Shown here: piece after piece, positions 29,503 through 38,470 of the stretch | Layout: every line of letters begins with the position of its first letter | How positions within the stretch are numbered: position 1 is the stretch's first letter | Assembly (NCBI RefSeq): GCF_000517425.1 | Contig: NZ_CP006569.1 | Coordinates: 1,054,001-1,118,000, forward strand | Length of the DNA: 64,000 nt | Reading direction: 5' to 3' | Source: Sodalis praecaptivus | GTDB taxonomy: Bacteria; Pseudomonadota; Gammaproteobacteria; Enterobacterales; Enterobacteriaceae | Program-made: the position numbers and the translations under genes | The notes under the pieces: generated by a model | Database searches by the model: none | What the model was told of the DNA's origin: nothing | Seen by the model: only the letters and a program-made list of their open reading frames with translations

Positions 29503-29565
29503 CCAATATATTATATGTTCAATACTCTCGGTTGTTTTGGGATGGTTTTTATTTCTGGCGATAAT

Positions 29566-30435
29566 ATGAAAATAAAAAAAAGCGGTGGGGGCACTTTTCG
29601 CCTTAACCTGTGGCTTCTCAGCGGTGGCGGGTAACGGTAACCATAGCGATCAATCTCTTTCTGATTGGTGGCACCAGAGCCTAAACGTTGTCGGTAGCTA
29701 TCATACCCGCTTCGTTCCGCAGCTAAATAATGACGTTTATCTGGAATATGAGGGGTTGACCCGCAAACAGTGGTTTGACTTTTAGGGTTATCTGGATATA
29801 CCTAAGTCATTTGGCGTCGGTAATGGCGCCGATCGCGGTCTTTGGGATAAAGGGTCGCCGTTGTTCATGGAAATAAAGCCCCGTTTCTCCATCGACAAAC
29901 TGACGGGGTCCGATCTCAGTATGGGGCCTTTCAAGAGTGGTTCTTCGCCAATAATGACATGTACGATATGGGCCGCAGTGCCGCGTCCCGTCAAAGTAGT
30001 TGGTATAGGGGGGTCGGCACCGATATCGCTACCCACAGCGATCTGGCGCTGTCATTGAATATTTACGCAAAATATCAGTGGCAAAATTATGGCGCCAGCA
30101 ATGAAAATAGCTGGGACGGGTATCGCGTCAAAGTAAAATATGTCTATCCTCTCACCACATTATAGGGTGGCGGTCAAAGTTATATCGGTTTCGCCAATTT
30201 TGATTTTGGCTCCGATTTAGCCGCCAACGCCGGCGGTGTAAGCAGCAATAATGCTATCGCCTCCAGCCCTATTTTGGCCCTGGCCTATGACCATCTGCAT
30301 TACTCGCTGGTCGCTCGCTATTTCCACCACGGTGGCCAGTGGCGCGACGGCAGCCAGCTGGATTTTGGCGATGGGCCGTTCAGCGGTGCTTCTACCGGCT
30401 GGGGGTATTGTCTGCTAGTGGGGTATAACTTCTAA
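29566..30435 (+). pseudogene. tsx: Degenerate tsx, nucleoside-specific outer-membrane channel
   Basis: Translated pieces align end to end with E. coli Tsx: [19 protein letters not shown], then [28 protein letters not shown] and the C-terminal [12 protein letters not shown]. At least four lesions break the frame: an extra base in the A8 run at 29574-29581, an in-frame TAG at 29783-29785 (after WFDF), a 1-base deletion near 29930, and a TAG at 30163-30165 where Tsx has Trp. The intact protein would be a 12-strand beta-barrel for nucleosides and a phage/colicin receptor. No functional product is expected. The spread of lesions indicates relaxed selection for some time. Confidence 0.93.
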
Positions 30436-30472
30436 TCCCTAAGGACTGCCGCGCGCCGCGTCTTTTCATGAT

Positions 30473-30637
30473 GCGCCAGGTACCGTTGCGCGTTGGCGTG
30501 CGGCGGGTTTCATGATGCGCCAGGTACCGTTGCGCGTTGGCGTGCGGCAGGTTTTTTTGAAGCGCCAGGTACCGTTGCGCGTTGGCGTGCGGCAGGTTTT
30601 TTGATGCGCCAGGTACCGTTGTGCGTTGGCGTGCGGC
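30473..30637. repeat. 44/45-bp direct repeat, four copies
   Basis: Each unit carries GCGCCAGGTACCGTTGCGCG followed by TTGGCGTGCGGC, starting at 30473, 30517, 30562 and 30606. It sits between the tsx stop and the speG stop. Confidence 0.88.
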
Positions 30638-30666
30638 CATTTTCCAGCGCTGGCCCCGGAGGCCAG

Positions 30667-31230
30667 TTAGCGTTTTTGCTCAAGCGCCGTCGCGCGGGCA
30701 TTCTGATATTCGTGCTGGAACAGGCACATTCTCAGCGTATTGCGGTATTGGCCGTTGATGAAAAATTCCTGCAACAAAACCCCTTCTTGTTTGAAACCCA
30801 ACTTGGTATAGATATGGATGGCTTTGGTGTTCTCTTCATCAACGATCAAATACAGCTTATGCAGATTGAGTACCATAAAGCCGAAATTCAGCGCCAGATG
30901 AGTCGCTACACTGGCATAGCCTTTTCCCTGGTGCTCGGGCGCCACCAGAATAGAAAATTCGGCGCGGCGGTGGATATGATCGATATCCACCAATTCGACC
31001 AGCCCAACGCTGACGCCCAGTTTATCGATAATGAACCGCCGCTCGCTGATGTTGTGGATATTTTTCTGATAAAGATCTTTTAACTCCACATAGGCTTCAT
31101 GTGGCTCCTCAAACCAGTAGCGCATCATCATCTCATTATTATTGAGCTGATGAATAAAGTGCAGATCTTCACGTTCCAACGGGCGCAGCTTAATCTGATG
31201 ATCCTCTGAAACTTGGCTTGTTGTTTTCAT
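30667..31230 (-). CDS. speG: Spermidine N-acetyltransferase SpeG
   Basis: Cytoplasmic GNAT enzyme that acetylates spermidine and spermine with acetyl-CoA to relieve polyamine toxicity. The 187 residues match E. coli SpeG closely: [49 protein letters not shown] (acetyl-CoA loop, normally Q/RxxGxG/A), [26 protein letters not shown]. It lies 43 bp after the SMR exporter gene and is probably co-transcribed with it. Confidence 0.95.
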   Translation of the reverse strand: MKTTSQVSEDHQIKLRPLEREDLHFIHQLNNNEMMMRYWFEEPHEAYVELKDLYQKNIHNISERRFIIDKLGVSVGLVELVDIDHIHRRAEFSILVAPEHQGKGYASVATHLALNFGFMVLNLHKLYLIVDEENTKAIHIYTKLGFKQEGVLLQEFFINGQYRNTLRMCLFQHEYQNARATALEQKR

Positions 31231-31273
31231 AAAAATATTCTCTATTACTTGAATTAAGACATAATGAGGCTGA

Positions 31274-31603
31274 TCAATGACCGGCGGTTTTGGAGAATAA
31301 ATTAATAATCAAAACGCCGGCGATAATCATGGTAATACCGCATATTGCCACGGCATCCAATTTTTGCCCATACAGGAAATAGCTTACGATGGCGACAAAA
31401 ACAATGCCTAAACCGCACCAACTGGCATAAGCGATGCCGACAGGTACGGTTTTAAGGACCAGCGACAACAGCGTAAACGAGATGGCGTAACCGATTATCA
31501 CTAAAAGAGAAGGCACCAGTTTGCTAAAGCCCGCCGACGCTTTGATAGACGAGGTGGCAATGACTTCCGCAATGATAGCAACAAATAAATAGAGATAAGC
31601 CAT
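31274..31603 (-). CDS. Small multidrug resistance (SMR) exporter, EmrE/MdtI-like
   Basis: A 109-residue protein with four membrane helices of the SMR family. The essential Glu of TM1 is E13 ([12 protein letters not shown]), and [17 protein letters not shown] and [14 protein letters not shown] are the family's TM3 and TM4 signatures. Members work as antiparallel dimers in proton antiport of cationic drugs, guanidinium or polyamines. Co-orientation with speG suggests spermidine efflux as with E. coli MdtIJ, but only one SMR gene is present. Confidence 0.9.
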   Translation of the reverse strand: MAYLYLFVAIIAEVIATSSIKASAGFSKLVPSLLVIIGYAISFTLLSLVLKTVPVGIAYASWCGLGIVFVAIVSYFLYGQKLDAVAICGITMIIAGVLIINLFSKTAGH

Positions 31604-31833
31604 AGATGACTCTAACCAAGTAATTAAACCTCAAGACTACCACTTTTCACGCGCGGAAAAAATACCGTAGCGGTCTCCCGTAGCGTAAGCGAAACGCGCG
31701 GCAGCGGTGAATAAAGTCTACCCGCAAAGAAATGTGATAAACACATTTTTCCTGTGCGTTGATTAGGCCGGAAAACGATTGACGTGACCGCTTATCCCCA
31801 CCGGCGTCTTGCGTTCGTCGGCGCCGGACAGGG

Positions 31834-32781
31834 TTATGGCACCGGTGACGAGGAAGAGCGGTCGCCGGCGTTATCGGCTAAGGCCGCCGCCAGAAAATCT
31901 ATAAATACCCGCATTTTGGGCGGCAACTGGGGATTGGGGCGATACAGCACCCAGGCCATACCTTGATAGGGGCCATCGTAACGCCATTGGGGCAATACCG
32001 GCACCAGCGTCCCCTCCGCCAGCGCGGCGGCGGCGGTAAAGTGCGGCAGGCAGGTAATGCCCAAATGCTCGAGGACTACCGCCATACGCGCTTCGCTGTG
32101 GTTGCTCACAAAACGGCCGTGCACCTCGACCTGTCGCCGCTGTTCACCCTGGCGGAATCGCCAGCGGTTATCCTCGGGCGTTTCCCCCAGCCAAATACAA
32201 TCGTGCTGCGCTAAATCCTCCGGCTGTTGCGGCGTGCCGCGCCGGTTGAGGTAAAGCGGTGTGGCGCAGAGCAACTGCCGGACAAATGTCAGCGGCCGCC
32301 CCGCCAGATTCTCCGGCGGCCGGTCGCCGATGGCAATAAGCATGTCCAGGTCGCTGGCCAACAAATCCGGCAGGCTATCGGTCAACTGTAAGGCAACGTC
32401 CACCTGCGGATAACGCTGCAAAAAAGGGCCGATTAACGGGCCGATAACGAATTTGCCCAGCGCCTTGGGCACGCTTAGCCGCACCTGCCCCTGCGGGGCG
32501 GACATCGCGCTGTCGGAAATCGCCAGCACATCGCTGGCGCTGGACAGGATCCGCTGACAGCACAGGTATACCTCATGACCCGCCTCGTTCAGGCGCAAGC
32601 GGCGCGTGCTGCGTTCCAAAAGCCGCAATCCCAGCGCCTGCTCCAGTCTGGCTATCTGCCGGCTTACCGCCGAGGCGGTGGTGCCTAATTCGCGGGCGGC
32701 GGCGGAGAAGCTGCCTTTTTCCACCACTTTAACCAAGATCACCATATTGGGCAGCAGGGGGAGAAGTTGATTTGTTCTCAT
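31834..32781 (-). CDS. LysR-family transcriptional regulator
   Basis: A 315-residue LysR regulator. HTH is VKVVEKGSFSAAARELGTTASAVSRQIARLEQALGLRLLERS in short consecutive blocks near residues 18-58, followed by the periplasmic-binding-like effector domain. It is closest to the AaeR/DsdC-like group that begins LPLLPNMVILVKVVEKGSFS. It is divergent from the EamA transporter with 97 bp between starts, so it probably controls that gene. The effector is unknown. Confidence 0.9.
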   Translation of the reverse strand: MRTNQLLPLLPNMVILVKVVEKGSFSAAARELGTTASAVSRQIARLEQALGLRLLERSTRRLRLNEAGHEVYLCCQRILSSASDVLAISDSAMSAPQGQVRLSVPKALGKFVIGPLIGPFLQRYPQVDVALQLTDSLPDLLASDLDMLIAIGDRPPENLAGRPLTFVRQLLCATPLYLNRRGTPQQPEDLAQHDCIWLGETPEDNRWRFRQGEQRRQVEVHGRFVSNHSEARMAVVLEHLGITCLPHFTAAAALAEGTLVPVLPQWRYDGPYQGMAWVLYRPNPQLPPKMRVFIDFLAAALADNAGDRSSSSPVP

Positions 32782-32878
32782 AAGGAATAAGTGTTGTGCA
32801 TTTATCGGTAATTATTGCCGGAGCAACAAAAGAATATACTGCAACCCTTGCTAAAGATCATCGATTACGGATGTTGAA

Positions 32879-33778
32879 ATGCTGAATATCGCGTTAGCGC
32901 GCCAAAGCCGTACGGCGCCACAGCTTGCCGATGCCATGCTGTTGCTGGTGGCGGTTATTTGGGGCAGCAGCTATGCCGCCACTAAACAGGCGCTCGCATT
33001 TTATCCGGTTCTGGGTTTTATCGCGCTGCGCTTTACCTTGACCTTCCTGGTGCTGGTGCCGCAACTGCGCGGCGCCGGCTTGACGGCCCTGCGTCCCGGG
33101 CTTCCGCTGGGGCTGATTCTGCTTGGGGTATTTATTTGCGAAACACAGGGCGTGGCGATTATCAGCGCCGGAAATGCGGCTTTTCTAATCAGCCTGTTCG
33201 TCATTTTTACGCCGTTGGTGGAATGGTTGGTGTGTCGAGGACGGCTCGACGGAAGATTAATGCTGGCGGCGCTGCTGTCGTTGCTGGGCGTTTATTGGTT
33301 GTGCGGTGGAAGCGCGCTGCGCCTGGGACGCGGGGAGTGGCTGGTGATAGCCGCCGCGCTGTTGCGCGCCTGTTTGGTGTGTTATACCCGGCGCCTGACC
33401 GCGCAGCGGGCGGTACCGGCGCTGGCGTTAACCGCGGTCCAGACCGGGGTCGTCGCGGCCGGCAGTTGGCTGCTGCTGCTCTTCACTTTTCGACAGCCGC
33501 CACCCTTGCCCGCGTCGTGGCAGTTTTGGGGGATCACCTTGTATCTGGCATTGTTCGCCACCCTGTTTGCCTTTTTCGCGCAGAATTATGCCGCCGGCCG
33601 TACTTCGCCTTCGCGGCTCTCGCTCCTGCTGGGCACCGAGCCGCTATTCGGCGCGCTGCTGGCGGCGCTGTTGCTTAATGAACATCTCACGGCGCTGGGT
33701 TGGGTCGGCGGCGGCTGCATTGTCGCCAGCCTGCTAATGGTGCTGACTCGACGCGCCCCGCCGCAGCAAGTCCCGTGA
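32879..33778 (+). CDS. EamA/DMT-superfamily permease
   Basis: A 299-residue, ten-helix inner-membrane protein with two EamA repeats. The first begins LADAMLLLVAVIWGSSYAATKQAL, and the second ends with SLLLGTEPLFGALLAALLLNEHLTALGWVGGGCIVASLLMVL, the usual end of the family. Members export amino acids or other metabolites. It is divergent from a LysR gene, a common exporter-regulator arrangement. The substrate cannot be assigned. Confidence 0.88.
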   Translation: MLNIALARQSRTAPQLADAMLLLVAVIWGSSYAATKQALAFYPVLGFIALRFTLTFLVLVPQLRGAGLTALRPGLPLGLILLGVFICETQGVAIISAGNAAFLISLFVIFTPLVEWLVCRGRLDGRLMLAALLSLLGVYWLCGGSALRLGRGEWLVIAAALLRACLVCYTRRLTAQRAVPALALTAVQTGVVAAGSWLLLLFTFRQPPPLPASWQFWGITLYLALFATLFAFFAQNYAAGRTSPSRLSLLLGTEPLFGALLAALLLNEHLTALGWVGGGCIVASLLMVLTRRAPPQQVP

Positions 33779-33967
33779 AATTGGCCGCCGGGTTGCGCAA
33801 CGTTCGGCCGCGCTTGAGGTGCTGCGCCAGGGGCGCGGGACGACACCGCTAGCGCCTTTCTCCCGCGCTGCCGGCAATAACCTTTTGAGGTTGCCGCCAT
33901 TGGATCCCGGCGCGCCTGCCTTTATGATGACTGGCCGAGACTTCCCCATCAATCACTGGACGAAATC

Positions 33968-34480
33968 ATGCTGGAAATTCGCCTCGCCAGCCGCAAGGAT
34001 GCCGATTCCCTGACCGCGCTGGGTTATGAGAGTTACATCGGACATTTTGGCCATCTTTGGCCGCAGAAACAGGCGCTGGCGGATTTTCTGGCGGATGATT
34101 TCGCGGCGCCATCGCTGGAGAAAAGCTTTGCAGAGCCACATTGCCACTGGCTGATAGCCAGCGTTGACGGCCAGGATGTTGGTCTGGCGAAGCTGTTGTG
34201 TGAGATGCCGAGACCGGATACCGGCTCTCTCGGCGGTCAATTGAAAAAGATCTATTTTCTGCGGGAATTTACCGGGCGCGGGTACGGCAGGCCGCTGTTT
34301 AGCGCGGTGGAGATGCTGGCCAGAGAAGCTCGGCAAACGCAGCTATGGCTGGAAGTGTTACCGCAAAATCACCAGGCCAAAGCTTTTTACCTCAGCCAGC
34401 AGATGGCGGTCAGCGGTGAAACCGCTTACGAGCGCGAAAGTCGCTATACGCCTTTGCTCATTTTGAGCAAGGCGCTGTAG
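33968..34480 (+). CDS. GNAT-family N-acetyltransferase
   Basis: A 170-residue acetyltransferase. IRLASRKDADSLTALGYESYIGHFGHLW at the start and KKIYFLREFTGRGYGRPLFSAVEMLAREA (acetyl-CoA loop, RGYGRPLF) are visible, followed by LPQNHQAKAFYLSQQ, the C-terminal GNAT block. Its 3' end overlaps the convergent TetR gene by 23 bp. The substrate is unknown. Confidence 0.85.
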   Translation: MLEIRLASRKDADSLTALGYESYIGHFGHLWPQKQALADFLADDFAAPSLEKSFAEPHCHWLIASVDGQDVGLAKLLCEMPRPDTGSLGGQLKKIYFLREFTGRGYGRPLFSAVEMLAREARQTQLWLEVLPQNHQAKAFYLSQQMAVSGETAYERESRYTPLLILSKAL

Positions 34481-35171
34481 CCGGAGGGGCCGTCATGGGA
34501 GGGTCCAGCAGACGCAGCGCCAGCGCGGCGACCGCCGTCATCTCTTCATGTTGCCGACCGGCTTTGCCGACCACGCGCATCCCCTGTAGCACCGCCAGCA
34601 TGAGTAAGGCGCTATGTTCCACATTCAGCGCCGGATCCACCGAGCCATCTTCCTGACCCAGGCGGATAAACGCCGCAAGGCGGCTTTGGTTGGCGTCCAA
34701 CGCCTGACGTACCGGCCGCGCCAGCGCATCCTCCAGCGCGGATAATTGCGCCGTGCTGCCGGCCACCAGACAGCCGCGAATACCCTCAGCGCCTTGGGAG
34801 AGCGCGGCGTAATCCTGCAGCAGCACCGCCACCTTGTCGCGTCCGGTGACCGCCTGGGCCAGCGCCTGGCGCGTGTGTTCGCGCCGCTGGCAAAGATAGC
34901 GATCAAACACCTGTAAAAAAAGCGTCTGCTTATCGTTAAAGGCTTTGTAAATGCTCCCCACGGTCAAACCCATGCCTGCGGCCAGGTCGGCCACGGAGGC
35001 GGCATGGAAGCCTTTGGCGCGGAAAACCTGCATCGCCCGGTCCAGCGCCTGTTCGGTATCGAATTGCCGCGGCCGGCCGCGCCCGTCCGACGCCGGTGGC
35101 CGGGGAATGCCCGTGGACGGACGCGTTGTCGCTGTGCCGGCCGGGCCGATGTATTCAGGGGTTTTGCGCAT
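34458..35171 (-). CDS. TetR-family transcriptional regulator
   Basis: A 237-residue regulator with a 30-residue Pro/Arg-rich head, then GRGRPRQFDTEQALDRAMQVFRAKGFHAASVADLAAGMGLTVGSIYKAFNDKQTLFLQV in short blocks, the TetR HTH. The C-terminus resembles the TetR_C_16/YxaF type. The ATG at 35171 lies only about 7 nt from a consensus -10 TATAAT, so the mRNA is predicted to begin at or very near the start codon. A 20-bp palindrome inside the promoter suggests self-repression. It overlaps the 3' end of the GNAT gene. Confidence 0.88.
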   Translation of the reverse strand: MRKTPEYIGPAGTATTRPSTGIPRPPASDGRGRPRQFDTEQALDRAMQVFRAKGFHAASVADLAAGMGLTVGSIYKAFNDKQTLFLQVFDRYLCQRREHTRQALAQAVTGRDKVAVLLQDYAALSQGAEGIRGCLVAGSTAQLSALEDALARPVRQALDANQSRLAAFIRLGQEDGSVDPALNVEHSALLMLAVLQGMRVVGKAGRQHEEMTAVAALALRLLDPPMTAPPATAPCSK

Positions 35172-35177
35172 GGCATG

Positions 35178-35206
35178 ATTATAGGAAAGGTTCTTTTCCT
35201 AAACAA
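35178..35206 (-). promoter_or_regulatory. Sigma70 promoter with internal operator for the TetR gene
   Basis: Minus strand: -35 TTGTTT (35201-35206), 17-bp spacer, -10 TATAAT (35178-35183). The inverted repeat TAGGAAA-N6-TTTCCTA (35182-35201) fills the spacer, an arrangement that occludes RNA polymerase when bound. The predicted +1 coincides with the start codon. Confidence 0.75.
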
Positions 35207-35376
35207 GCCCGGCGCGGGTGCCTGCGCCGAGCTAACGTCTTGTCTTGGGCGATTTAGGCCGGCGAGCGGCTGCCAGGGGATAGCCTAAGGTTATACCCTG
35301 CCGCTAAACGGGTATTCGTTTTTCGCTAGATGTGGTGGAATGATGGAGGTCGGTTTAGTTTATTGAGAGTACCGCT

Positions 35377-36384
35377 ATGCTGATTCCGCAACCCTATCTG
35401 CTTTTTCTCGGCGATGTCACCGACCCGCTGGCGGCGAAAACCGCCCGCGGTATTCAAGTGTGGCGTCCCGATCACTGCCTTGGCCAGTTGCGTTTGCCAG
35501 GCTGCACGGTTTCCCTCGGCCTTGAGGAGATCGGCATCGAGGATGCCGCGGCGCGAGGCGCCCGCACCCTGGTGCTAGGTACCGCCAACGCCGGCGGTTT
35601 CCTGCCGCCGCACTGGCTGGAAACGGTTCGTTCGGCCATTCGCGCCGGTATGAATATCGCCAGCGGCCTGCATGAGCAACTGTCCGCGACGCCGGGTTTG
35701 GCAACGCTGGCGGAGCAGCACGGCGTCAGGTTATTTGATGTGCGTCATCAGCGGCCGGCTCTGGCGGTCGGCAGCGGGAAACCCCGCGCCGGTAAACGGG
35801 TGCTGACGGTGGGTACCGACTGCTCGGTGGGCAAAATGTATACCTCGCTGGCGCTGGAAGCGGCCATGCGCGAGCGCGGGATGAAAGCCGATTTCCGCGC
35901 CACCGGCCAGACCGGCATTCTGGTGGCGGGAGAAGGGATTGCCATCGACGCGGTGGTGGCCGATTTTATCGCTGGCGCCGCGGAGGCGCTGTCGCCGGCC
36001 AATGATGCCGATCATTGGGATATTGTTGAAGGGCAGGGGTCGCTGTTTCATCCTTCCTATGCCGGGGTCAGCATGGGCTTGCTCCATGGCGCTCAACCGC
36101 ACTGGTTGGTGATGTGCCACGAAATGGATCGTCCCCACATGCGCCACCTCCCTCATCAACCGATGGTGACGCTGGAGGTCTGTGTCGAAGCCAATTTACG
36201 CGCCGCGGCGGTCACCAGCCCCGGGGTGAAGCTGGCAGGATTCGCGCTCAATACCTCCGGCGCCGGCGAGGCGCAGGCGCGAGACTATTGCCGCCGGCTG
36301 AGTGAACAATTCGGGGTACCGGCAACCGATCCGGTACGTTTTGGCATCGGGGGCATCGCTCGCCTGCTCCAGGAGCAAGGGTGA
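35377..36384 (+). CDS. dgcN: DgcN-type D-glutamate N-acetyltransferase (DUF1611)
   Basis: A 335-residue DUF1611 protein. It carries a P-loop-like TVGTDCSVGKMYTS (residues about 144-157), LVLGTANAGG and VEGQGSLFHPSYAGVSMGLLHG typical of the family. DgcN acetylates D-glutamate in a marine D-amino-acid pathway, after which DgcA racemises the product. It is followed after 1 bp by the DgcA-like enolase-superfamily gene, which is the conserved pairing. The start at 35377 follows GAGAG. Confidence 0.85.
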   Translation: MLIPQPYLLFLGDVTDPLAAKTARGIQVWRPDHCLGQLRLPGCTVSLGLEEIGIEDAAARGARTLVLGTANAGGFLPPHWLETVRSAIRAGMNIASGLHEQLSATPGLATLAEQHGVRLFDVRHQRPALAVGSGKPRAGKRVLTVGTDCSVGKMYTSLALEAAMRERGMKADFRATGQTGILVAGEGIAIDAVVADFIAGAAEALSPANDADHWDIVEGQGSLFHPSYAGVSMGLLHGAQPHWLVMCHEMDRPHMRHLPHQPMVTLEVCVEANLRAAAVTSPGVKLAGFALNTSGAGEAQARDYCRRLSEQFGVPATDPVRFGIGGIARLLQEQG

Positions 36385-36385
36385 C

Positions 36386-37399
36386 ATGCGAACGCTAACG
36401 ATTGAAACGCTCGAGCTGCCGCTGGCGCGGCCGTTTGTTATTGCGCGCGGCGCGCGCACCGCGGTGCCGGTCGTGCGGGTTACGCTAACGGAGGACGGCG
36501 TCAGCGCCAGCGGCGAGTGCAGTCCGAACGCCCGCTATCAGGCGTATCCCGACGGCATATGCCGCCAGTTGGAGACGCTGCGCGCGGCGATTGAGACCGG
36601 TTTGAGCCGCCAGCAGCTCGGCCGCCTATTGCCGCCCGGTTCGGCGCGCAACGCGCTGGATTGCGCGCTGTGGCGGCTTGAGGGGGCGCTGCGCGGTCAG
36701 TCGCTGTGGCAACTGACGGGCCGCACGCCGCCGGCCGCCGGCGCTATTGTGTGTGCACAAACGTTGAGCCTCGGGCCGGCGGCGTCAATGGCGTCCGCGG
36801 CGGCCGAGGCAGTAGGCGGCGGCGCGCGGCTGCTGAAAATCAAACTGGACCGGCAGCAGATCCTGGAAAAAGTCGCCGCTATTCGCGCCAGCGCGCCGCG
36901 CGCTACGTTGATTATCGATGCCAATGAGGCGTGGGCCGGCGTCGATCTGGCGAGTTTGTTCGCCGCGCTGCAGACCTACGGCATCGCCATGATTGAACAA
37001 CCGCTGCCCGCCGGCCAGGACGCCGATCTGCTGCGCTGCGTGCATCCTATCCCGATTTGCGCCGATGAAAGTTGTCATAGCGCGGTTGATATCGCCGGTT
37101 TGCGCGGCCGTTATGACATGATCAATATTAAGCTGGACAAGTGCGGCGGCCTTAGCGAAGCGCTGGCGATGGTGGCGGAAGCCAAGTTACAGGGCATGCG
37201 GGTGATGGTGGGTTGTATGCTGGGCTCCTCGCTGGCGATGGAGGCGGCGTTGCCGGTGGCAATTGACGCGGAATTCGTCGATTTGGATGGGCCTTTGTGG
37301 CTCGCGCAGGACGCGGCGCCGCACTTGCAATATGGCCAGGGTCAGGTGAGCTGGGTGCCGTTGGCGGGCGCCCAACTCACCGCAAACGGCGGGGCGTGA
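36386..37399 (+). CDS. dgcA: DgcA-type N-acetyl-D-glutamate racemase / dipeptide epimerase (enolase superfamily)
   Basis: A 337-residue muconate-lactonising-enzyme-group member. Catalytic elements are LLKIKLD (Lys on strand 2), IIDANEAW (metal Asp), MIEQPLP (metal Glu), ICADESC (metal Asp/Glu) and NIKLDKCGG (second catalytic Lys). Two opposed lysines are the epimerase/racemase arrangement, seen in L-Ala-D/L-Glu epimerase and DgcA. It begins 1 bp after dgcN. Association with DgcN favours DgcA over a murein dipeptide epimerase, though the peptidases that follow keep both possible. Confidence 0.85.
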   Translation: MRTLTIETLELPLARPFVIARGARTAVPVVRVTLTEDGVSASGECSPNARYQAYPDGICRQLETLRAAIETGLSRQQLGRLLPPGSARNALDCALWRLEGALRGQSLWQLTGRTPPAAGAIVCAQTLSLGPAASMASAAAEAVGGGARLLKIKLDRQQILEKVAAIRASAPRATLIIDANEAWAGVDLASLFAALQTYGIAMIEQPLPAGQDADLLRCVHPIPICADESCHSAVDIAGLRGRYDMINIKLDKCGGLSEALAMVAEAKLQGMRVMVGCMLGSSLAMEAALPVAIDAEFVDLDGPLWLAQDAAPHLQYGQGQVSWVPLAGAQLTANGGA

Positions 37400-37401
37400 C
37401 G

Positions 37402-38460
37402 ATGGACGATTATTTGCATCAGCAGCTGCGGCTGCTGCTGGGACGCTGGCGCGACAGCGGCCTGGTGGCGCTGCCGCGCGTGCCCTGCGGCGCTCGTAAC
37501 GATATCAGCGATGTGGCGGGGGTTACCGTCGGCCATGCGACGCTGGCCGCGGGGGACATCCAGACCGGCGTGACGGCTATCGTGCCGCCGGGAGACAATC
37601 TCTTTACCGCACCGCTGCCGTGCGGCGCAGCGGTGTTGAACGGTTTTGCCAAGCCCGTCGGGCTGGTACAGGTTGCCGAGCTGGGGCTGTTGCAAACGCC
37701 GATTTTATTAAGTAATACCCTGGCTGTCGGCACGCTGTTTACTACGCTTGTGCGCGAGGCTATCGCGCGCAACCCCGAACTTGGCCGCACGCTGCCGACG
37801 GTGAACCCGCTGGCGCTGGAATGCAACGACGGCTGGCTTAACGATATCCAGGCGCTGGCCGTCACTGAAGAGGTGGCGCGTCAGGCGCTGTCCCAGGCTT
37901 CGGAACAGATAGCGCGCGGCAGCGTTGGCGCCGGGCGCGGCATGAGCTGTTTCGGCCTAAAAGGGGGGATCGGCAGCGCTTCGCGGCGGTGCTCGTCGTT
38001 AAACGCCACGCTGGGCGTGCTGGTGTTGGCCAATTTCGGCACGCTCTCCTCTCTGACGCTGGACGGCGTTCAATTGGGGGCCGCCGTCGCGCCGCTGTTG
38101 CCGGAGTTGGCGCCCCAGCAGGATGCCGGCTCGGTAATCGTTATCATGGCGACCGACGCGCCGCTCGACGGTCGCCAGCTATCACGGATCGCCCGGCGCG
38201 CCGGTGCGGGACTAGGGCGCATCGGCAGTTATTGGGGACACGGTTCCGGCGATATCGCCCTGGCGTTCTCAACCGATCCCCTACCCAGGCCGCCGGCGGA
38301 TGATGCGCTGGAGCCACTGCTGGCCGCGGCGGCCGACGCCACCGAGCATGCGGTGGTGGATGCGTTGTTGAGCGCTACCCCCGTTACCGGTTTTCGCGGG
38401 CATCATCGCCCCGCGCTGCGGCAGGTGCTGGACAGCCTGGCGCAGCGTTATCTTCATTAA
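37402..38460 (+). CDS. DmpA-type L-aminopeptidase/D-esterase (P1 family, S58)
   Basis: A 352-residue self-processing N-terminal-nucleophile hydrolase. Visible are ALPRVPCGARNDISDVAGVTVGHATL (family start), GRGMSCFGLKGGIGSASR with the autocleavage site before the Ser of GIGSASR, and VIVIMATDAPLDGRQLSRIARRAGAGLGRIGS near the end. DmpA cleaves peptides with N-terminal L- or D-amino acids. It starts 2 bp after dgcA, so is in the same operon, and probably releases D-residues from short peptides. Confidence 0.88.
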   Translation: MDDYLHQQLRLLLGRWRDSGLVALPRVPCGARNDISDVAGVTVGHATLAAGDIQTGVTAIVPPGDNLFTAPLPCGAAVLNGFAKPVGLVQVAELGLLQTPILLSNTLAVGTLFTTLVREAIARNPELGRTLPTVNPLALECNDGWLNDIQALAVTEEVARQALSQASEQIARGSVGAGRGMSCFGLKGGIGSASRRCSSLNATLGVLVLANFGTLSSLTLDGVQLGAAVAPLLPELAPQQDAGSVIVIMATDAPLDGRQLSRIARRAGAGLGRIGSYWGHGSGDIALAFSTDPLPRPPADDALEPLLAAAADATEHAVVDALLSATPVTGFRGHHRPALRQVLDSLAQRYLH

Positions 38461-38470
38461 GGAGCCGCAC

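Larger units (their letters stand above)
28712..29565. other. Gene-poor region before the tsx remnant
   Basis: An 854-bp stretch without a recognisable product; the few open frames of up to 93 codons match nothing I know. It holds a strong 11-bp inverted repeat (29179), a weaker TTGTCTT-AA-AAGACAA palindrome near 29324, and a Cra-like palindrome (29491). Confidence 0.5.
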
